A stretch of 64,000 nucleotides of DNA from Paenibacillus dauci (lineage in GTDB: Bacteria; Bacillota; Bacilli; Paenibacillales; Paenibacillaceae). Both the position numbers and the translations under genes were made by a program. Of this stretch, positions 1-8,980 are shown piece by piece. The stretch is from the NCBI RefSeq assembly GCF_000971985.1, contig NZ_KQ040803.1, positions 548-64,547 of the forward strand. The letters are read 5' to 3'. The notes under the pieces are model-generated. The model ran no database searches and was not told the origin of the DNA. It saw only the letters and a program-made list of their open reading frames with translations. How positions within the stretch are numbered: the first letter of the stretch is position 1; every line of letters begins with the position of its first letter.

Positions 1-51
1 GACATGCCTGCACGCAGGAGATCGCGGGTTCAAATCCCGTCGGTTCCGCCA
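1..51 (+). tRNA. 3' fragment of a tRNA-Asp gene with a shortened anticodon loop
   Basis: The window opens inside a tRNA. The T-arm (GCGGG, loop TTCAAAT, CCCGT), the acceptor 3' strand CGGTTCC, discriminator G and encoded CCA are all present. The arm upstream resembles bacterial tRNA-Asp (stem CCTGC/GCAGG), but only AC lies between the stem halves, where tRNA-Asp normally has the 7-nt loop CTGTCAC. The five bases CTGTC holding anticodon GTC are therefore absent. The 5' half lies outside the window. The isotype is inferred from the stem and variable region. Confidence 0.7.
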
Positions 52-131
52 TTTTTAGTATCCACTCACTACTTGTAATTGTAAAGTGACTTAGAGTAGA
101 CGAGTCGACACGCAGCAATACAGTAAGCTAC

Positions 132-207
<76 letters not shown>

Positions 208-226
208 TTTAATTTAATAGTTTTAT

Positions 227-302
<76 letters not shown>

Positions 303-306
303 TTGT

Positions 307-391
307 GGAGGCTTAGCGAAGTGGCCAAACGCAGCAGACTGTAAATCTGTTCTCTCCGAGTTCGGTGGTTCGAATCCATCAGCCTCCACCA
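307..391 (+). tRNA. tRNA-Tyr (GTA), long variable arm
   Basis: Class II tRNA of 85 nt. Acceptor GGAGGCT pairs with AGCCTCC, anticodon GTA lies in loop CTGTAAA, a long variable arm precedes the T-arm, and CCA is encoded. Starts 4 bases after tRNA-Thr. Confidence 0.96.
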
Positions 392-396
392 GTTAT

Positions 397-470
397 AGGG
401 GCATAGTTTAAAGGTAGAACAACGGTCTCCAAAACCGTTGGTGTGGGTTCAATTCCTGCTGCCCCTGCCA
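397..470 (+). tRNA. tRNA-Trp (CCA)
   Basis: Acceptor AGGGGCA pairs with TGCCCCT. The anticodon stem ACGGT/ACCGT encloses loop CTCCAAA with anticodon CCA. Discriminator G, CCA end encoded. Confidence 0.96.
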
Positions 471-499
471 ATTTATCTCTTTAATATAATTTATAGCAT

Positions 500-573
500 G
501 GCGGTCGTGGCGAAGGGGTTAACGCATCGGACTGTGAATCCGACATTCGCGGGTTCAATTCCCGTCGATCGCC
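500..573 (+). tRNA. tRNA-His (GTG), CCA not encoded
   Basis: Anticodon GTG in loop CTGTGAA. Counting acceptor GCGGTCG against CGATCGC leaves an extra 5' G (position 500) opposite discriminator C73, the hallmark of tRNA-His. After the discriminator the sequence runs C then T-rich, so the CCA end must be added enzymatically. Confidence 0.94.
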
Positions 574-591
574 CTTTTATTTTTTTGATAT

Positions 592-666
592 TGGGGATTA
601 GCCAAGCGGTAAGGCAACGGACTTTGACTCCGTCACGCATAGGTTCGAATCCTATATCCCCAGCCA
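592..666 (+). tRNA. tRNA-Gln (TTG)
   Basis: Acceptor TGGGGAT pairs with ATCCCCA. The anticodon stem ACGGA/TCCGT encloses loop CTTTGAC with anticodon TTG. T-loop TTCGAAT, CCA encoded. Confidence 0.96.
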
Positions 667-679
667 TTTTTATCAATGA

Positions 680-754
680 GCGGACGTGGCTCAGCGGTAG
701 AGCATCGCCTTGCCAAGGCGAGGGTCGCGGGTTCGATTCCCGTCGTCCGCTCCA
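680..754 (+). tRNA. tRNA-Gly (GCC)
   Basis: Acceptor GCGGACG pairs with CGTCCGC. Anticodon GCC lies in loop TTGCCAA between CGCC and GGCG. T-loop TTCGATT, CCA encoded. Confidence 0.97.
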
Positions 755-767
755 ATAAATTTCATAT

Positions 768-841
768 GGCGCCATAGCCAAGTGGTAAGGCACAGCTCTG
801 CAAAAGCTTTATCCCCAGTTCGAATCTGGGTGGCGCCTCCA
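768..841 (+). tRNA. tRNA-Cys (GCA)
   Basis: Acceptor GGCGCCA pairs with TGGCGCC. Anticodon GCA lies in loop CTGCAAA. T-stem CCCAG/CTGGG, discriminator T, CCA encoded. Confidence 0.96.
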
Positions 842-857
842 GTATTTTTTATTTTGA

Positions 858-931
858 GCGCCCTTAGCTCAGCTGGATAGAGCGTTTGACTACGAATCAA
901 AAGGTCAGGAGTTCGAATCTCTTAGGGCGCG
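858..931 (+). tRNA. tRNA-Arg (ACG), CCA not encoded
   Basis: Acceptor GCGCCCT pairs with AGGGCGC. Anticodon ACG lies in loop CTACGAA, where A34 would be edited to inosine by TadA. Discriminator G is followed by TTT, so CCA is not encoded. Last gene of the cluster; the terminator follows 20 bases later. Confidence 0.96.
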
Positions 932-950
932 TTTCCAGTCAGGAAGTGAA

Positions 951-995
951 AAGCCTGGTATAACTACTTTAATAGTAGATATACTAGGCTTTTTT
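951..995 (+). terminator. Rho-independent terminator of the tRNA cluster
   Basis: Stem AAGCCTGGTATA pairs with TATACTAGGCTT (one G-T). A small nested stem CTACT/AGTAG sits in the loop, and a run of T follows. Confidence 0.9.
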
Positions 996-1110
996 CGCTT
1001 TTCTTTTAAATAAGTTAATAGGATAGCTAATGCTTAACAATGAATACTATTTAATTTCTTTATTTTTTGTTTTTATAACTTCTGCATCTCGATTGATTCA
1101 TACTATTTGA

Positions 1111-1191
1111 TATCACTTCTATCACTTCTATCACTTCTATCACTTCTATCACTTCTATCACTTCTATCACTTCTATCACTTCTATCACTTC
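1111..1191. repeat. Tandem array: nine perfect copies of TATCACTTC
   Basis: Nine uninterrupted identical 9-bp units, 81 bp in total, between the tRNA terminator and the liaI-like gene. There is no ORF across it. It is one of four short-unit arrays in intergenic DNA of this window. Confidence 0.98.
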
Positions 1192-1617
1192 GCATTACTG
1201 CCTATCTATTCTTTTATTATTCCCATTTTGTTAGTTCATTGTTTCTGAATTATTAATTCTATATGATTGCTTATTAACTGTATTTCTTTAGATAACTCAT
1301 ATTGCTATTTGTGCTGCCTATTCTTTTAAAATGTTTGTTTTCTCTCTTTGAGCTGCATTTATTGCATAGTTGGCTACACGGTCCAGAAGAAGCCCCGACT
1401 TAGGTCTAGTATAAAATACCATCCCCAGACCATTTCCGCTGATGGATTGCTCCGTTAGAATGTAACTATAAGGCGATGAGCTACATGTTCGCCTGGCAGA
1501 ACGGCAGGAACATACTTTATCTGCTACTGCTCAATCGAATATCGTATGGTAGTCAACGGATTAGGAATAAAACATTAATGATCATGGCAATCTTTTAATG
1601 AGAAGGAGGTGAATGGA
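1192..1617. other. AT-rich intergenic region
   Basis: About 425 bp without a credible ORF on either strand. It is T-rich at first and less so after about 1380. It must contain the promoter of the stress locus; no clear sigma-A or ECF-type promoter was resolved. Confidence 0.5.
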
Positions 1618-1929
1618 ATGAATATCAATCGTAAAAGTATCGCAGCGGTAAGTTTGATCGCAGTAGGTATTCTGATGGTATTCGGCAAGTTCTTCCCTGT
1701 AGTACATAATCTGATGGGAGAACTCGTTGGGTTGCTGATTCCGGTAGTGCTGCTGATCCTCGGTTACTATGCTCTTCAAAGCGGAAGAAAAGTATTGGGA
1801 ATTATACTCAGCATTATTGGTGCATGTATCCTTTTTGCAAAGTTGTCCTTCCTTATTGGTCCTATCCTGGGAATAGCATTGGTGATCTGGGGAATAACAC
1901 TTTTGAAAAATCGTCGTCAAACGTACTAA
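1618..1929 (+). CDS. LiaI-like small membrane protein (DUF5668-type)
   Basis: Encodes 103 aa made almost entirely of hydrophobic helices (about four), with short basic ends (INRKS near the N terminus, KNRRQTY at the C terminus). ATG at 1618 is preferred over GTG at 1609 because AAGGAGG ends 8 bases before it. Small proteins of this kind (B. subtilis LiaI) anchor PspA-type LiaH at the membrane under envelope stress. The next genes are pspA, pspC and pspA, which supports that role. Family assignment rests on hydropathy and context rather than a signature motif. Confidence 0.75.
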   Translation: MNINRKSIAAVSLIAVGILMVFGKFFPVVHNLMGELVGLLIPVVLLILGYYALQSGRKVLGIILSIIGACILFAKLSFLIGPILGIALVIWGITLLKNRRQTY

Positions 1930-2157
1930 TTCAGCGCTAAATTCGCTTCCGTATTCAGGCGAATGGGTAAGTTGCTAATAAAGCCTAAAACACTTTACGA
2001 TAAATAGTAAATACGCTGTCATTTTGTTGATAGAGTGAATATAGGTGGTTTTGCAGAAGGCGGTTCAAGTTTCTGAATGTTATGCTTAGAAATGATGTCG
2101 ATCTGCAGTTGCAGTAGATGGTTGGATTGAGTATGTAAAGGAGGGAGCATAAATACG

Positions 2158-2820
2158 ATGAACATGTTTAAACGTATACGGGATATTACCGTGGCTACTT
2201 TAAATGAAAAGCTGGAACAAAGTCAGGATCCGGTAAGACTGATAGATCAGTTCCTATTGGATACGCGTCAGGAAATTACAGAAGCCGAGAAACTATACAA
2301 TAGTATAGCCCAGCATACTCGCCAGCTTCATCAGCAGGTAGAGAAAGCATCCTCAATGCGCAAAAAGCGTGAGGAACAAGCTATGCTGGCTCTCAAAGCG
2401 GAAGAAGAAGATTTGGCTCGTATGGCTCTGCAGGAAAAAGTCATGTACGAAGAAAAGGAAACACAATATACCGATTTGCTGAACAAAAACAAAGAATCTC
2501 TCAGCGAAATTGAATATCAACTGAATACGCTGAAATCAGAGTACCAGGCAGTCTACAGCAAACGTGAGTATTATTATGCACGTATGGAGACGTTGCGTCT
2601 GCAGCAGCAGATGAATCGCCGTTTTGGAGGCTCGGGCCAGAATAATCCGCCTTCTTTTGGACGTCTTGAAGATCGGATCTCGGATTGGGAAATGGAAGCA
2701 AAAGCCATGCGGGATGTTCGGCAGATGGATCATTACCCTTCGGGTACCAGCAGCACTGATCTTGATGAAGAGCTGGAGCGTCTGAGACGTAAATTGGATG
2801 ATGAACGGAAGGAGGGCTAA
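2158..2820 (+). CDS. pspA: PspA/LiaH/IM30 family membrane-stress protein (copy 1)
   Basis: 220 aa, almost entirely charged coiled coil, with the PspA/IM30 opening (MFKRIRDITVATLNEKLEQS, then DPVRLIDQFL) that forms the amphipathic membrane-binding helix. Family members assemble into rods or rings on damaged membranes. The GGAGGGAG site lies upstream and ATG 2158 is followed by a second ATG at 2164 that could also serve. The stop lies 3 bases before the pspC-domain gene, so the two are probably cotranslated. A second PspA lies two genes on and is only moderately similar, so this is an old duplication. Confidence 0.93.
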   Translation: MNMFKRIRDITVATLNEKLEQSQDPVRLIDQFLLDTRQEITEAEKLYNSIAQHTRQLHQQVEKASSMRKKREEQAMLALKAEEEDLARMALQEKVMYEEKETQYTDLLNKNKESLSEIEYQLNTLKSEYQAVYSKREYYYARMETLRLQQQMNRRFGGSGQNNPPSFGRLEDRISDWEMEAKAMRDVRQMDHYPSGTSSTDLDEELERLRRKLDDERKEG

Positions 2821-2823
2821 TCG

Positions 2824-3321
2824 ATGCGGCCAAAGTTATATCGTTCCGCACATGACCGGATTCTCACTGGTTTGACTGGCGGACTGGCACAGTACTTTCA
2901 GATTAACCCTACGCTGCTCAGAGTATTATTTATTCTCAGCATTCCGTTTACCGGGGCTGCTTCAATCCTGATCTATCTGGTAGCTATATTCATCGTACCT
3001 AAAGAACCACCAATGTATCGACCATTTGAGTATGGTCCTTACGATCAGCAGCCAGAAGACCGTTATGGTCCAGGTCATACGTACGGCGGGTACTGGGGCA
3101 CTTCCCAGAATGCCTATGAGCCCAATATGTATGATGCTCCTCATAAAACCAATTCAAGGGATTTTGGCAAGAATCGTCCACCTTATGAACAGCCGGATCC
3201 TGTCGGCCGTAAAAAAGCTGATCTGGATTCCATGATGGAAGATATCGAGAAAAAAGCACTTCGTAAAGAAGTTGAAGAATTACGTAAAAAAATTGCTCAA
3301 ATCGAGAAGGGAGAACAATAA
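2824..3321 (+). CDS. PspC-domain protein with C-terminal coiled coil
   Basis: 165 aa. Residues 1-60 form a PspC domain: the basic [20 protein letters not shown] opening is followed by a transmembrane helix ending near IVPKEP. Residues 62-125 are Tyr/Pro/Gly-rich and probably disordered. Residues 130-165 are a charged coiled coil. PspC is a membrane partner of PspA; the coiled coil is a plausible contact with the PspA proteins on either side. It ends 1 base before the second pspA ATG, giving a tight pspA-pspC-pspA arrangement. Confidence 0.88.
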   Translation: MRPKLYRSAHDRILTGLTGGLAQYFQINPTLLRVLFILSIPFTGAASILIYLVAIFIVPKEPPMYRPFEYGPYDQQPEDRYGPGHTYGGYWGTSQNAYEPNMYDAPHKTNSRDFGKNRPPYEQPDPVGRKKADLDSMMEDIEKKALRKEVEELRKKIAQIEKGEQ

Positions 3322-3322
3322 C

Positions 3323-4057
3323 ATGGGAGTATTTAAAAGATTGAAAGATATGACAAAGGCATCGGTGAATGAATTACTGGATAAGGTGGAAGATCCAATT
3401 GTTATGCTGAACCAGTATCTGCGCGATATGGAAGCTGAGATTCATCAGGCTGAGGTAACTGTAGCCAAACAAATGGCAAACGAGCGTCGTATGAAACAAC
3501 GTGTTGAAGAAGCAGGTCGTATGGCTGTACAACGTGAGAGCCAGGCAACAGCAGCCCTCAAAAATGGACAGGAAGAAGTAGCTCGCAAGCTGCTGGAAGA
3601 AAAAATCTATTTCGATCAAAAATATACAGAGTATGGTGATATGCATGCACAAGCCAAAGGTCAGGTATCCGATCTGATGCAGCAGCTGCATGAAATGAAG
3701 GACGAGTTCTACAAAATGCGCAACAAGCGTAATGAATTGGTATCCCGTGCTCAAATGGCCAAAGCCAAAAAACAAATGTCTCAAATGAGTTCCGTCAACT
3801 CTATTGATAAAGGCGGCGCTTCTCTCGGATTCAGCCGTATGGAAGAAAAAATTATGCAGCTGGAAGCAGAAGCAGATGTAATGCGTGTTCCTTACAGTTC
3901 CGGATATAACACTCCGTACATTAGTGCAGAGCAGGCAGAAAAGCAAATGAAAGTAGATGAGCAGCTTAATCTGCTGAAAAATAAATTATCCGGGTCTTCT
4001 GCTCCAAAAACGATCGAATCCAGTGCAACGCCGGCGGATGAAAATTCACGTCATTAA
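3323..4057 (+). CDS. pspA: PspA/LiaH/IM30 family membrane-stress protein (copy 2)
   Basis: 244 aa with a long central coiled coil and the PspA N-terminal helix ([20 protein letters not shown], then [17 protein letters not shown]). The start at 3323 is chosen because AAGGGAG lies 10 bases upstream and the family N terminus begins there; the longer frame from 3272 would overlap pspC. It differs from copy 1 in length and in its C-terminal tail, which contains an [20 protein letters not shown] stretch. A hairpin terminator follows about 150 bp downstream. Confidence 0.93.
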   Translation: MGVFKRLKDMTKASVNELLDKVEDPIVMLNQYLRDMEAEIHQAEVTVAKQMANERRMKQRVEEAGRMAVQRESQATAALKNGQEEVARKLLEEKIYFDQKYTEYGDMHAQAKGQVSDLMQQLHEMKDEFYKMRNKRNELVSRAQMAKAKKQMSQMSSVNSIDKGGASLGFSRMEEKIMQLEAEADVMRVPYSSGYNTPYISAEQAEKQMKVDEQLNLLKNKLSGSSAPKTIESSATPADENSRH

Positions 4058-4202
4058 TAGGTAATAGCGTAGCGCAGCAAAGATAGTAAGCAAAGCTATT
4101 AAATCAAGCGGTACTGCGTTAGAGATCGGAAGCCAGGAATAAAAGTAACAAGATCAAACAAAGATATACAGTTAGTCGGCAAGCGAATAATATGATATGC
4201 TA

Positions 4203-4254
4203 GGAAAAGCTAAGCCATACAGCGTGTGTGTCATGCATGCCGTATGGCTTTTCC
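4203..4254 (+). terminator. Terminator-like hairpin after the psp genes
   Basis: AAGCCATAC pairs with GTATGGCTT across a 20-nt loop, followed by TTCC. The T-run is weak, so some readthrough into the liaF-like gene is possible. Confidence 0.65.
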
Positions 4255-4284
4255 ACTAATTATTGGCGGTAAAGGAGGTGTGAC

Positions 4285-4953
4285 ATGAGTAGAAAAAGAG
4301 AAGCTTTTGCTGTAATACTAATTGGTATTGGGATGCTCGTTCTGCTGGGACCTTATGTCGGATTTTTTACTATTGTCGCCCTTCTTTTGCTGCTAATCGG
4401 CGTAATTGCTCTTCGGCATGGAAAGATGCGCAAAGGATATATTTGTCTGGGAACCGGATCGGGATTACTGCTGCTGGATCATCTGGCACTGGTGCTGGGT
4501 ATAGGATTGATTTCGCTTGGTATCTTTTATGTACGTGCCAATAAAGCACATGGTGGACAAAAGTATTTTTCCCAACAGAACTTTATCAAAACAGTGCAGT
4601 ATAATCGTGATCCTTGGATGATGCGCAGTATCAGCTCCTGGCATGCGATTGGTGATATTGATTGTGATCTGTCGCTGGCTATGGCGGAAGAGCCGGATAC
4701 AGTGCTTTATTTCCATGGGCTGATTGGCGATCTTGATTTTACGATTCCGGAGGAGTATGGTGTGGAGATTGAAGCTCATTTGTTATTTGGGCAAATCGGA
4801 TTCAATCCCGAACATTCTATGGGAATGGAGCGTCGTCAGGGTGTGCTCAACCGGGTACAGTGGAAATCGGCCAACTATATGAATAGTACGCAGCGGGTAA
4901 AACTGGTCATTTTCTATGTAGCGGGTGATTTAAATATTCGTTTATCGGCTTGA
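4285..4953 (+). CDS. LiaF-like membrane protein
   Basis: 222 aa. Residues 1-90 form about four hydrophobic helices. Residues 110-222 are a soluble beta-rich domain (SWHAIGDIDCDLSLAMAEEP, later LIGDLDFTIPEEYGVEIEAH) typical of the LiaF/YvqF C-terminal domain. LiaF proteins are repressors or accessory sensors of the LiaRS two-component system, encoded next here. AAAGGAGGTG precedes the ATG. Assignment rests on domain order plus synteny. Confidence 0.83.
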   Translation: MSRKREAFAVILIGIGMLVLLGPYVGFFTIVALLLLLIGVIALRHGKMRKGYICLGTGSGLLLLDHLALVLGIGLISLGIFYVRANKAHGGQKYFSQQNFIKTVQYNRDPWMMRSISSWHAIGDIDCDLSLAMAEEPDTVLYFHGLIGDLDFTIPEEYGVEIEAHLLFGQIGFNPEHSMGMERRQGVLNRVQWKSANYMNSTQRVKLVIFYVAGDLNIRLSA

Positions 4954-5191
4954 GATAACGCGATAATTGAAATTTATATTTAGCATACCGATTATTAGGC
5001 AAAATGTAGGTCACTCTGCACACGGGTAGGCCACCTACACACTATGCGTTACTGTATAAAATATAGATCAAAGTTGGTTCCAATTGGTTTTGGAGTAGGG
5101 AATCAACGGGTGACCGTATGAGCGAGCATGTACAAAACATAGATTGCTGGACAGGATTCAGTAATGTCATGACGGAATGGAGGCTTGACGC

Positions 5192-6253
5192 ATGAAAGAT
5201 AAAAAGTCTGCAGACATCATCGTCCGCAGTATGAGTGAAGGAGTGCTGCTGGCAGTCCTTTTATTAATCGTGGTAGTCTATGTGCTCTATACGTCTGGCC
5301 ATTTGGTTATGGATTACACCTGGGAGTCAATGTTACGTACCGGTGTAGCTCTCTGTATACCGGTCATCACTGTAGGTGTCTTATACGGGCTGTATCAGGC
5401 ACTGCGTCTGAAAATGCGGCTTGGCAAGCTGCGTGATACGCTGCTGATGTGGGAAAAAGGAAGCTGGTCCCAATCAGCTCCCGAATGGGGCAGCGATGAA
5501 TGGGCACGTCTGGGCGAGCAAATGGACCGAATCGGCAAAAAATGGGGCGATCAAATCTCCAGCCTTCAGCGTCTATCCACCAATAATGCACAGCTGGCGG
5601 AGCAGGCCCGAGTATCTGCTATCATCGAGGAGAGACAGCGACTGGCACGTGAACTGCATGACGCAGTATCCCAGCAGCTGTTTGCGATATCCATGACGGC
5701 TACGGCGGTAGGACGGACATTTGATAAGGACCTGCAGCGGGCCAAACGTCAGGTTGAACTGATCGAGGAAATGTCTTCGGTGGCCCAATCGGAAATGAGA
5801 GCGCTGTTGCTGCATCTGCGTCCGGTTTATTTGGAAGGCAAACGGTTATATGAAGGAATACAGGAACTTGTACAAGAGCTGCAGGCCAAAATTCCGATGG
5901 AAATTGCACTGGAGATGGATGAGGATCTGCGTCTGCTCAAAGGCGTCGAAAATCATTTGTTCCGTATTGTACAGGAAGCGCTCTCGAACACTCTGCGTCA
6001 TGCCAAAGCTAGCCGAATGGAGATCAAAATTGTCCAAAAAGCGGATTCGGTACGTGTTACGTTGCGGGACGACGGGATCGGCTTCGAACTCGATGATACC
6101 AAACAAACTTCGTATGGCTTGTCTACCATGAGGGAACGGATTAATGAGATTGGTGGGACGATTCAATATATTACGGCTCCGGGTAAAGGGACACGAATCG
6201 AAATTGTGGTGCCGATCGTGACTTTGAATACAGAAGAAAGCGGGTGGACCTAA
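5192..6253 (+). CDS. liaS: LiaS/VraS-type sensor histidine kinase
   Basis: 353 aa. Two N-terminal membrane helices (about residues 15-35 and 48-68) are followed by a HAMP-like linker. The HisKA_3 phosphoacceptor helix follows (RQRLARELHDAVSQQLFAIS, His156), then an HATPase_c domain with N-box VQEALSNTLRHA and G-boxes DDGIGF and YGLSTMRER. The very short extracytoplasmic loop is typical of intramembrane-sensing kinases that detect cell-wall antibiotic stress. The stop lies 4 bases before the response-regulator start. It probably phosphorylates that regulator to control the psp/lia genes upstream. Confidence 0.92.
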   Translation: MKDKKSADIIVRSMSEGVLLAVLLLIVVVYVLYTSGHLVMDYTWESMLRTGVALCIPVITVGVLYGLYQALRLKMRLGKLRDTLLMWEKGSWSQSAPEWGSDEWARLGEQMDRIGKKWGDQISSLQRLSTNNAQLAEQARVSAIIEERQRLARELHDAVSQQLFAISMTATAVGRTFDKDLQRAKRQVELIEEMSSVAQSEMRALLLHLRPVYLEGKRLYEGIQELVQELQAKIPMEIALEMDEDLRLLKGVENHLFRIVQEALSNTLRHAKASRMEIKIVQKADSVRVTLRDDGIGFELDDTKQTSYGLSTMRERINEIGGTIQYITAPGKGTRIEIVVPIVTLNTEESGWT

Positions 6254-6257
6254 TAAG

Positions 6258-6905
6258 ATGGATAATAGTGAATTGATTAAAGTGCTGCTGGTAGATGATC
6301 ATGAAATGGTGCGGATTGGCCTGGCTGCTGTACTGGATACAGAAGACGGTATTGAAGTCGTAGGGGAAGCAAGCAATGGAACAGATGGCATCAGATTGGC
6401 ACAAGAATATAACCCTGATGTAGTACTGATGGATCTAGTGATGGATGGGATGGATGGCATAGAGGCTACCCGTCGTGTACTGGAAATCAATCCCCAGTGT
6501 AAGGTGATTGTACTGACCAGTTATCTGGATGATGAGAAAATGTACCCGGTGATCGAAGCCGGTGCTTTTAGCTATTTGTTAAAAACATCACGTGCCAGTG
6601 AAATTGCGGATGCGATTCGTGCAGCCGCCCGAGGACAGTCTGTGCTGGAATCCCAGGTTGCTTCCAAAATGATGAGCCGCTTCCGTGCACCGGCTGAGCG
6701 TGCTCTGCATGAGCAGCTTACAGAGCGGGAGATGGATGTACTACGCCTGCTGGCTCAGGGTAAATCCAATCAGGATATTGCAGACGAGCTTATTATCGGT
6801 ATCAAAACAGTCAAATTCCATGTGACCAATCTGCTGGCCAAGTTAGGTGTGGAAGATCGTACCCAGGCTGCTATTTATGCCTACAAAAACGGTCTGGCTG
6901 AATAA
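6258..6905 (+). CDS. liaR: LiaR/VraR-type response regulator (NarL family)
   Basis: 215 aa. N-terminal receiver domain with acidic pocket (VDDHEMV), phosphoacceptor Asp59 in VVLMDLVMDG, and conserved Thr and Lys (VLTSYLD, LLKTSRA). The C-terminal LuxR-type helix-turn-helix spans about residues 148-210 (LTEREMDVLRLLAQGKSNQD, then KTVKFHVTNLLAKLG). Coupled to the upstream kinase gene. Expected targets are the liaI-psp promoters at the start of this locus; no operator was resolved. Confidence 0.94.
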   Translation: MDNSELIKVLLVDDHEMVRIGLAAVLDTEDGIEVVGEASNGTDGIRLAQEYNPDVVLMDLVMDGMDGIEATRRVLEINPQCKVIVLTSYLDDEKMYPVIEAGAFSYLLKTSRASEIADAIRAAARGQSVLESQVASKMMSRFRAPAERALHEQLTEREMDVLRLLAQGKSNQDIADELIIGIKTVKFHVTNLLAKLGVEDRTQAAIYAYKNGLAE

Positions 6906-7153
6906 CGACCTCGAGCGAATAGGATAATAAATAGATATAGAACATCATTTATCAGATTTAGTTGTGGAGGCTATAAGTACTTTTTATGTGTGGTTAGATG
7001 GCAGTAATCCGGGTAATTATGGTAAAATACGTTTGCCTGAAGGTGTATCCTTTGAGGGCGTATGAAGCATCATGAGCATCATTCTGCACAAGTGATTTTT
7101 GTACAGCACCTGTATACGGTAAAACAAAAATTTACATAGAAAGTGGAGGAGCC

Positions 7154-8707
7154 ATGACAGATAACCCAATCGTTGAAACATTGCAGGCCCCAAGTGCAGT
7201 ATTTTTCATTTTCGGAGCGACTGGTGATCTGGCCAGTCGCAAACTATTTCCCGCAATCTACAGCTTGTACCGTGAAGGAAAGCTGGCCGAAGATTTTGCG
7301 GTTATTGGCGTAGCACGACGTCCGCGTACGAATGAGGAATTCCGTGATAACGTGCATGAATCGATCGATGAGTTCTGCCGTTACAAGATCCAGCCTGGTG
7401 AAGACTGGAATAAATTTGCGCAGCATTTTGAATATAAATCCCTGGATATTAATAACGTCGATGGGTTCCGTGAACTGCGTGAGCAGACGGAAGGACTAGA
7501 GCAAAAGTTCAGCATTCCTGGAAATCGATTGTTCTTCCTCGCACTCGCACCAGAGCTATTTGGCAGTGTATCGCTGAATCTGCGTGAAGGCGGTATGATG
7601 GATGGACAAGGATGGAACCGTCTTGTAATTGAAAAGCCATTTGGTTATGATCTGGAATCGGCACGCAAGCTGAATACCGAACTGGCACAGGTATTTGCAG
7701 AGGATGAGATTTTCCGGATTGACCATTATCTGGGCAAGGAAATGGTTCAGAATATCGAAGTCATTCGATTCGGTAACGCCTTTTTCGAGCCGCTGTGGAA
7801 TAATCAGCATATCGCCAATGTGCAGATAACCCTCAGTGAAACAGTTGGTGTCGAAGAGCGTGGAGGCTATTATGATCACTCGGGTGCACTGCGGGATATG
7901 GGCCAGAACCATATGCTTCAGATGCTGGCTATGATCGCGATGGAACCACCAAGTCGGCTGCTGCCTGAAGATATCCATGATGAGAAAGTCAAAGTATTGC
8001 GTTCCCTGCGACCTTATCTAACTGCAGAAGAAGTCGATAAAAACGTCGTTCGCGCGCAGTATGCGGCAGGCTCGGCCAAAGGCAAGGAACTGCCGGGTTA
8101 CCGCGAGGAAGAAAAAGTTGATCCGGAATCGAATACGGAAACGTATTTCTCGGCACGGGTATTCGTAGATAATTTCCGCTGGGCCGGTGTGCCTTTCTAT
8201 ATTCGTACAGGCAAGCGCCTGCCGGTAAAAACAACAGAGATTATTGTTGAATTCAAGCGTACGCCGACCAATGTATATCTGGGACAACGTCATAACCTGG
8301 AGCCGAATCTGCTGGTCATCCGGGTAAATCCGATGGAAGGCATTTATATCAAAATTAATGCCAAAAAACCGGGTTCCGATTCGGAAATCCAGCCGCTCGC
8401 GATGGAATTCTGCCAAAGCTGCATGATTGGCATCAACTCGCCTGAAGCATATGAGCGTCTGCTGGAAGATGCGGCACAAGGGGATTCGACCTACTTTACC
8501 CGCTGGGATGAAGTGGCTGCAGCTTGGAGCTTTATTGATCATATCGACCAGGCCTGGAAACAGCATCCATCTGATGTGAAGTCCTATCCAGCGGGTTCAT
8601 GGGGACCGGATGAGACGCATGAGTTGCTGCAGCAAGATGGATTCCACTGGTGGCCGGTTAACGGTCAGGATGAAGATGACGTGATCTGGCAGGCTAACAG
8701 CCGCTAA
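7154..8707 (+). CDS. zwf: Glucose-6-phosphate 1-dehydrogenase
   Basis: 517 aa, the usual length. Oxidises glucose-6-phosphate to 6-phosphogluconolactone, making NADPH at the entry to the oxidative pentose phosphate pathway. Motifs: nucleotide-binding FGATGDLASRKLFPAI near residue 20, EKPFGYDL, and the active-site peptide RIDHYLGKEMVQN. The C-terminal half carries the substrate-domain signature RTGKRLP. GTGGAGGA precedes the ATG by about 5 bases. Monocistronic, with a strong terminator downstream. Confidence 0.97.
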   Translation: MTDNPIVETLQAPSAVFFIFGATGDLASRKLFPAIYSLYREGKLAEDFAVIGVARRPRTNEEFRDNVHESIDEFCRYKIQPGEDWNKFAQHFEYKSLDINNVDGFRELREQTEGLEQKFSIPGNRLFFLALAPELFGSVSLNLREGGMMDGQGWNRLVIEKPFGYDLESARKLNTELAQVFAEDEIFRIDHYLGKEMVQNIEVIRFGNAFFEPLWNNQHIANVQITLSETVGVEERGGYYDHSGALRDMGQNHMLQMLAMIAMEPPSRLLPEDIHDEKVKVLRSLRPYLTAEEVDKNVVRAQYAAGSAKGKELPGYREEEKVDPESNTETYFSARVFVDNFRWAGVPFYIRTGKRLPVKTTEIIVEFKRTPTNVYLGQRHNLEPNLLVIRVNPMEGIYIKINAKKPGSDSEIQPLAMEFCQSCMIGINSPEAYERLLEDAAQGDSTYFTRWDEVAAAWSFIDHIDQAWKQHPSDVKSYPAGSWGPDETHELLQQDGFHWWPVNGQDEDDVIWQANSR

Positions 8708-8887
8708 AAGGCTAACGATCACTACGAACCAGCAAAAAATGATTTTCCAGATGATACAGGAAAAATGAAAGACAAAGTCATTGCCCGGTTCGATATAGAA
8801 CAAGACATGACAAGTAAAGATTATTAAGAGATGTATAGACACTTTACTTGCAATACCCTACAATAAAAGAAGCGCTTTTTATCGAAT

Positions 8888-8925
8888 AAACACTCTTATG
8901 TTAGCATGACATAAGAGTGTTTTTG
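8888..8925 (+). terminator. Rho-independent terminator after zwf
   Basis: Perfect 13-bp stem AACACTCTTATGT/ACATAAGAGTGTT with loop TAGCATG and a T-tract. The 273-bp gap between zwf and prfC holds nothing else recognisable. Confidence 0.93.
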
Positions 8926-8980
8926 CTGTGGATATGCTACAATAAGTACAGTCTATTCAAGTGATGAAGGGAAAATGATA

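Noticed and set aside
438..793. Overlapping open frames of about 100 aa across the tRNA cluster on both strands
   Set aside because: They run through complete tRNA genes and have no ribosome binding sites; GC-rich tRNA arms keep the frames open.
1111..1191. The 9-bp arrays as CRISPR or an origin of replication (DnaA boxes or iterons)
   Set aside because: Units are directly adjacent with no spacers, and none matches TTATCCACA or related DnaA boxes.
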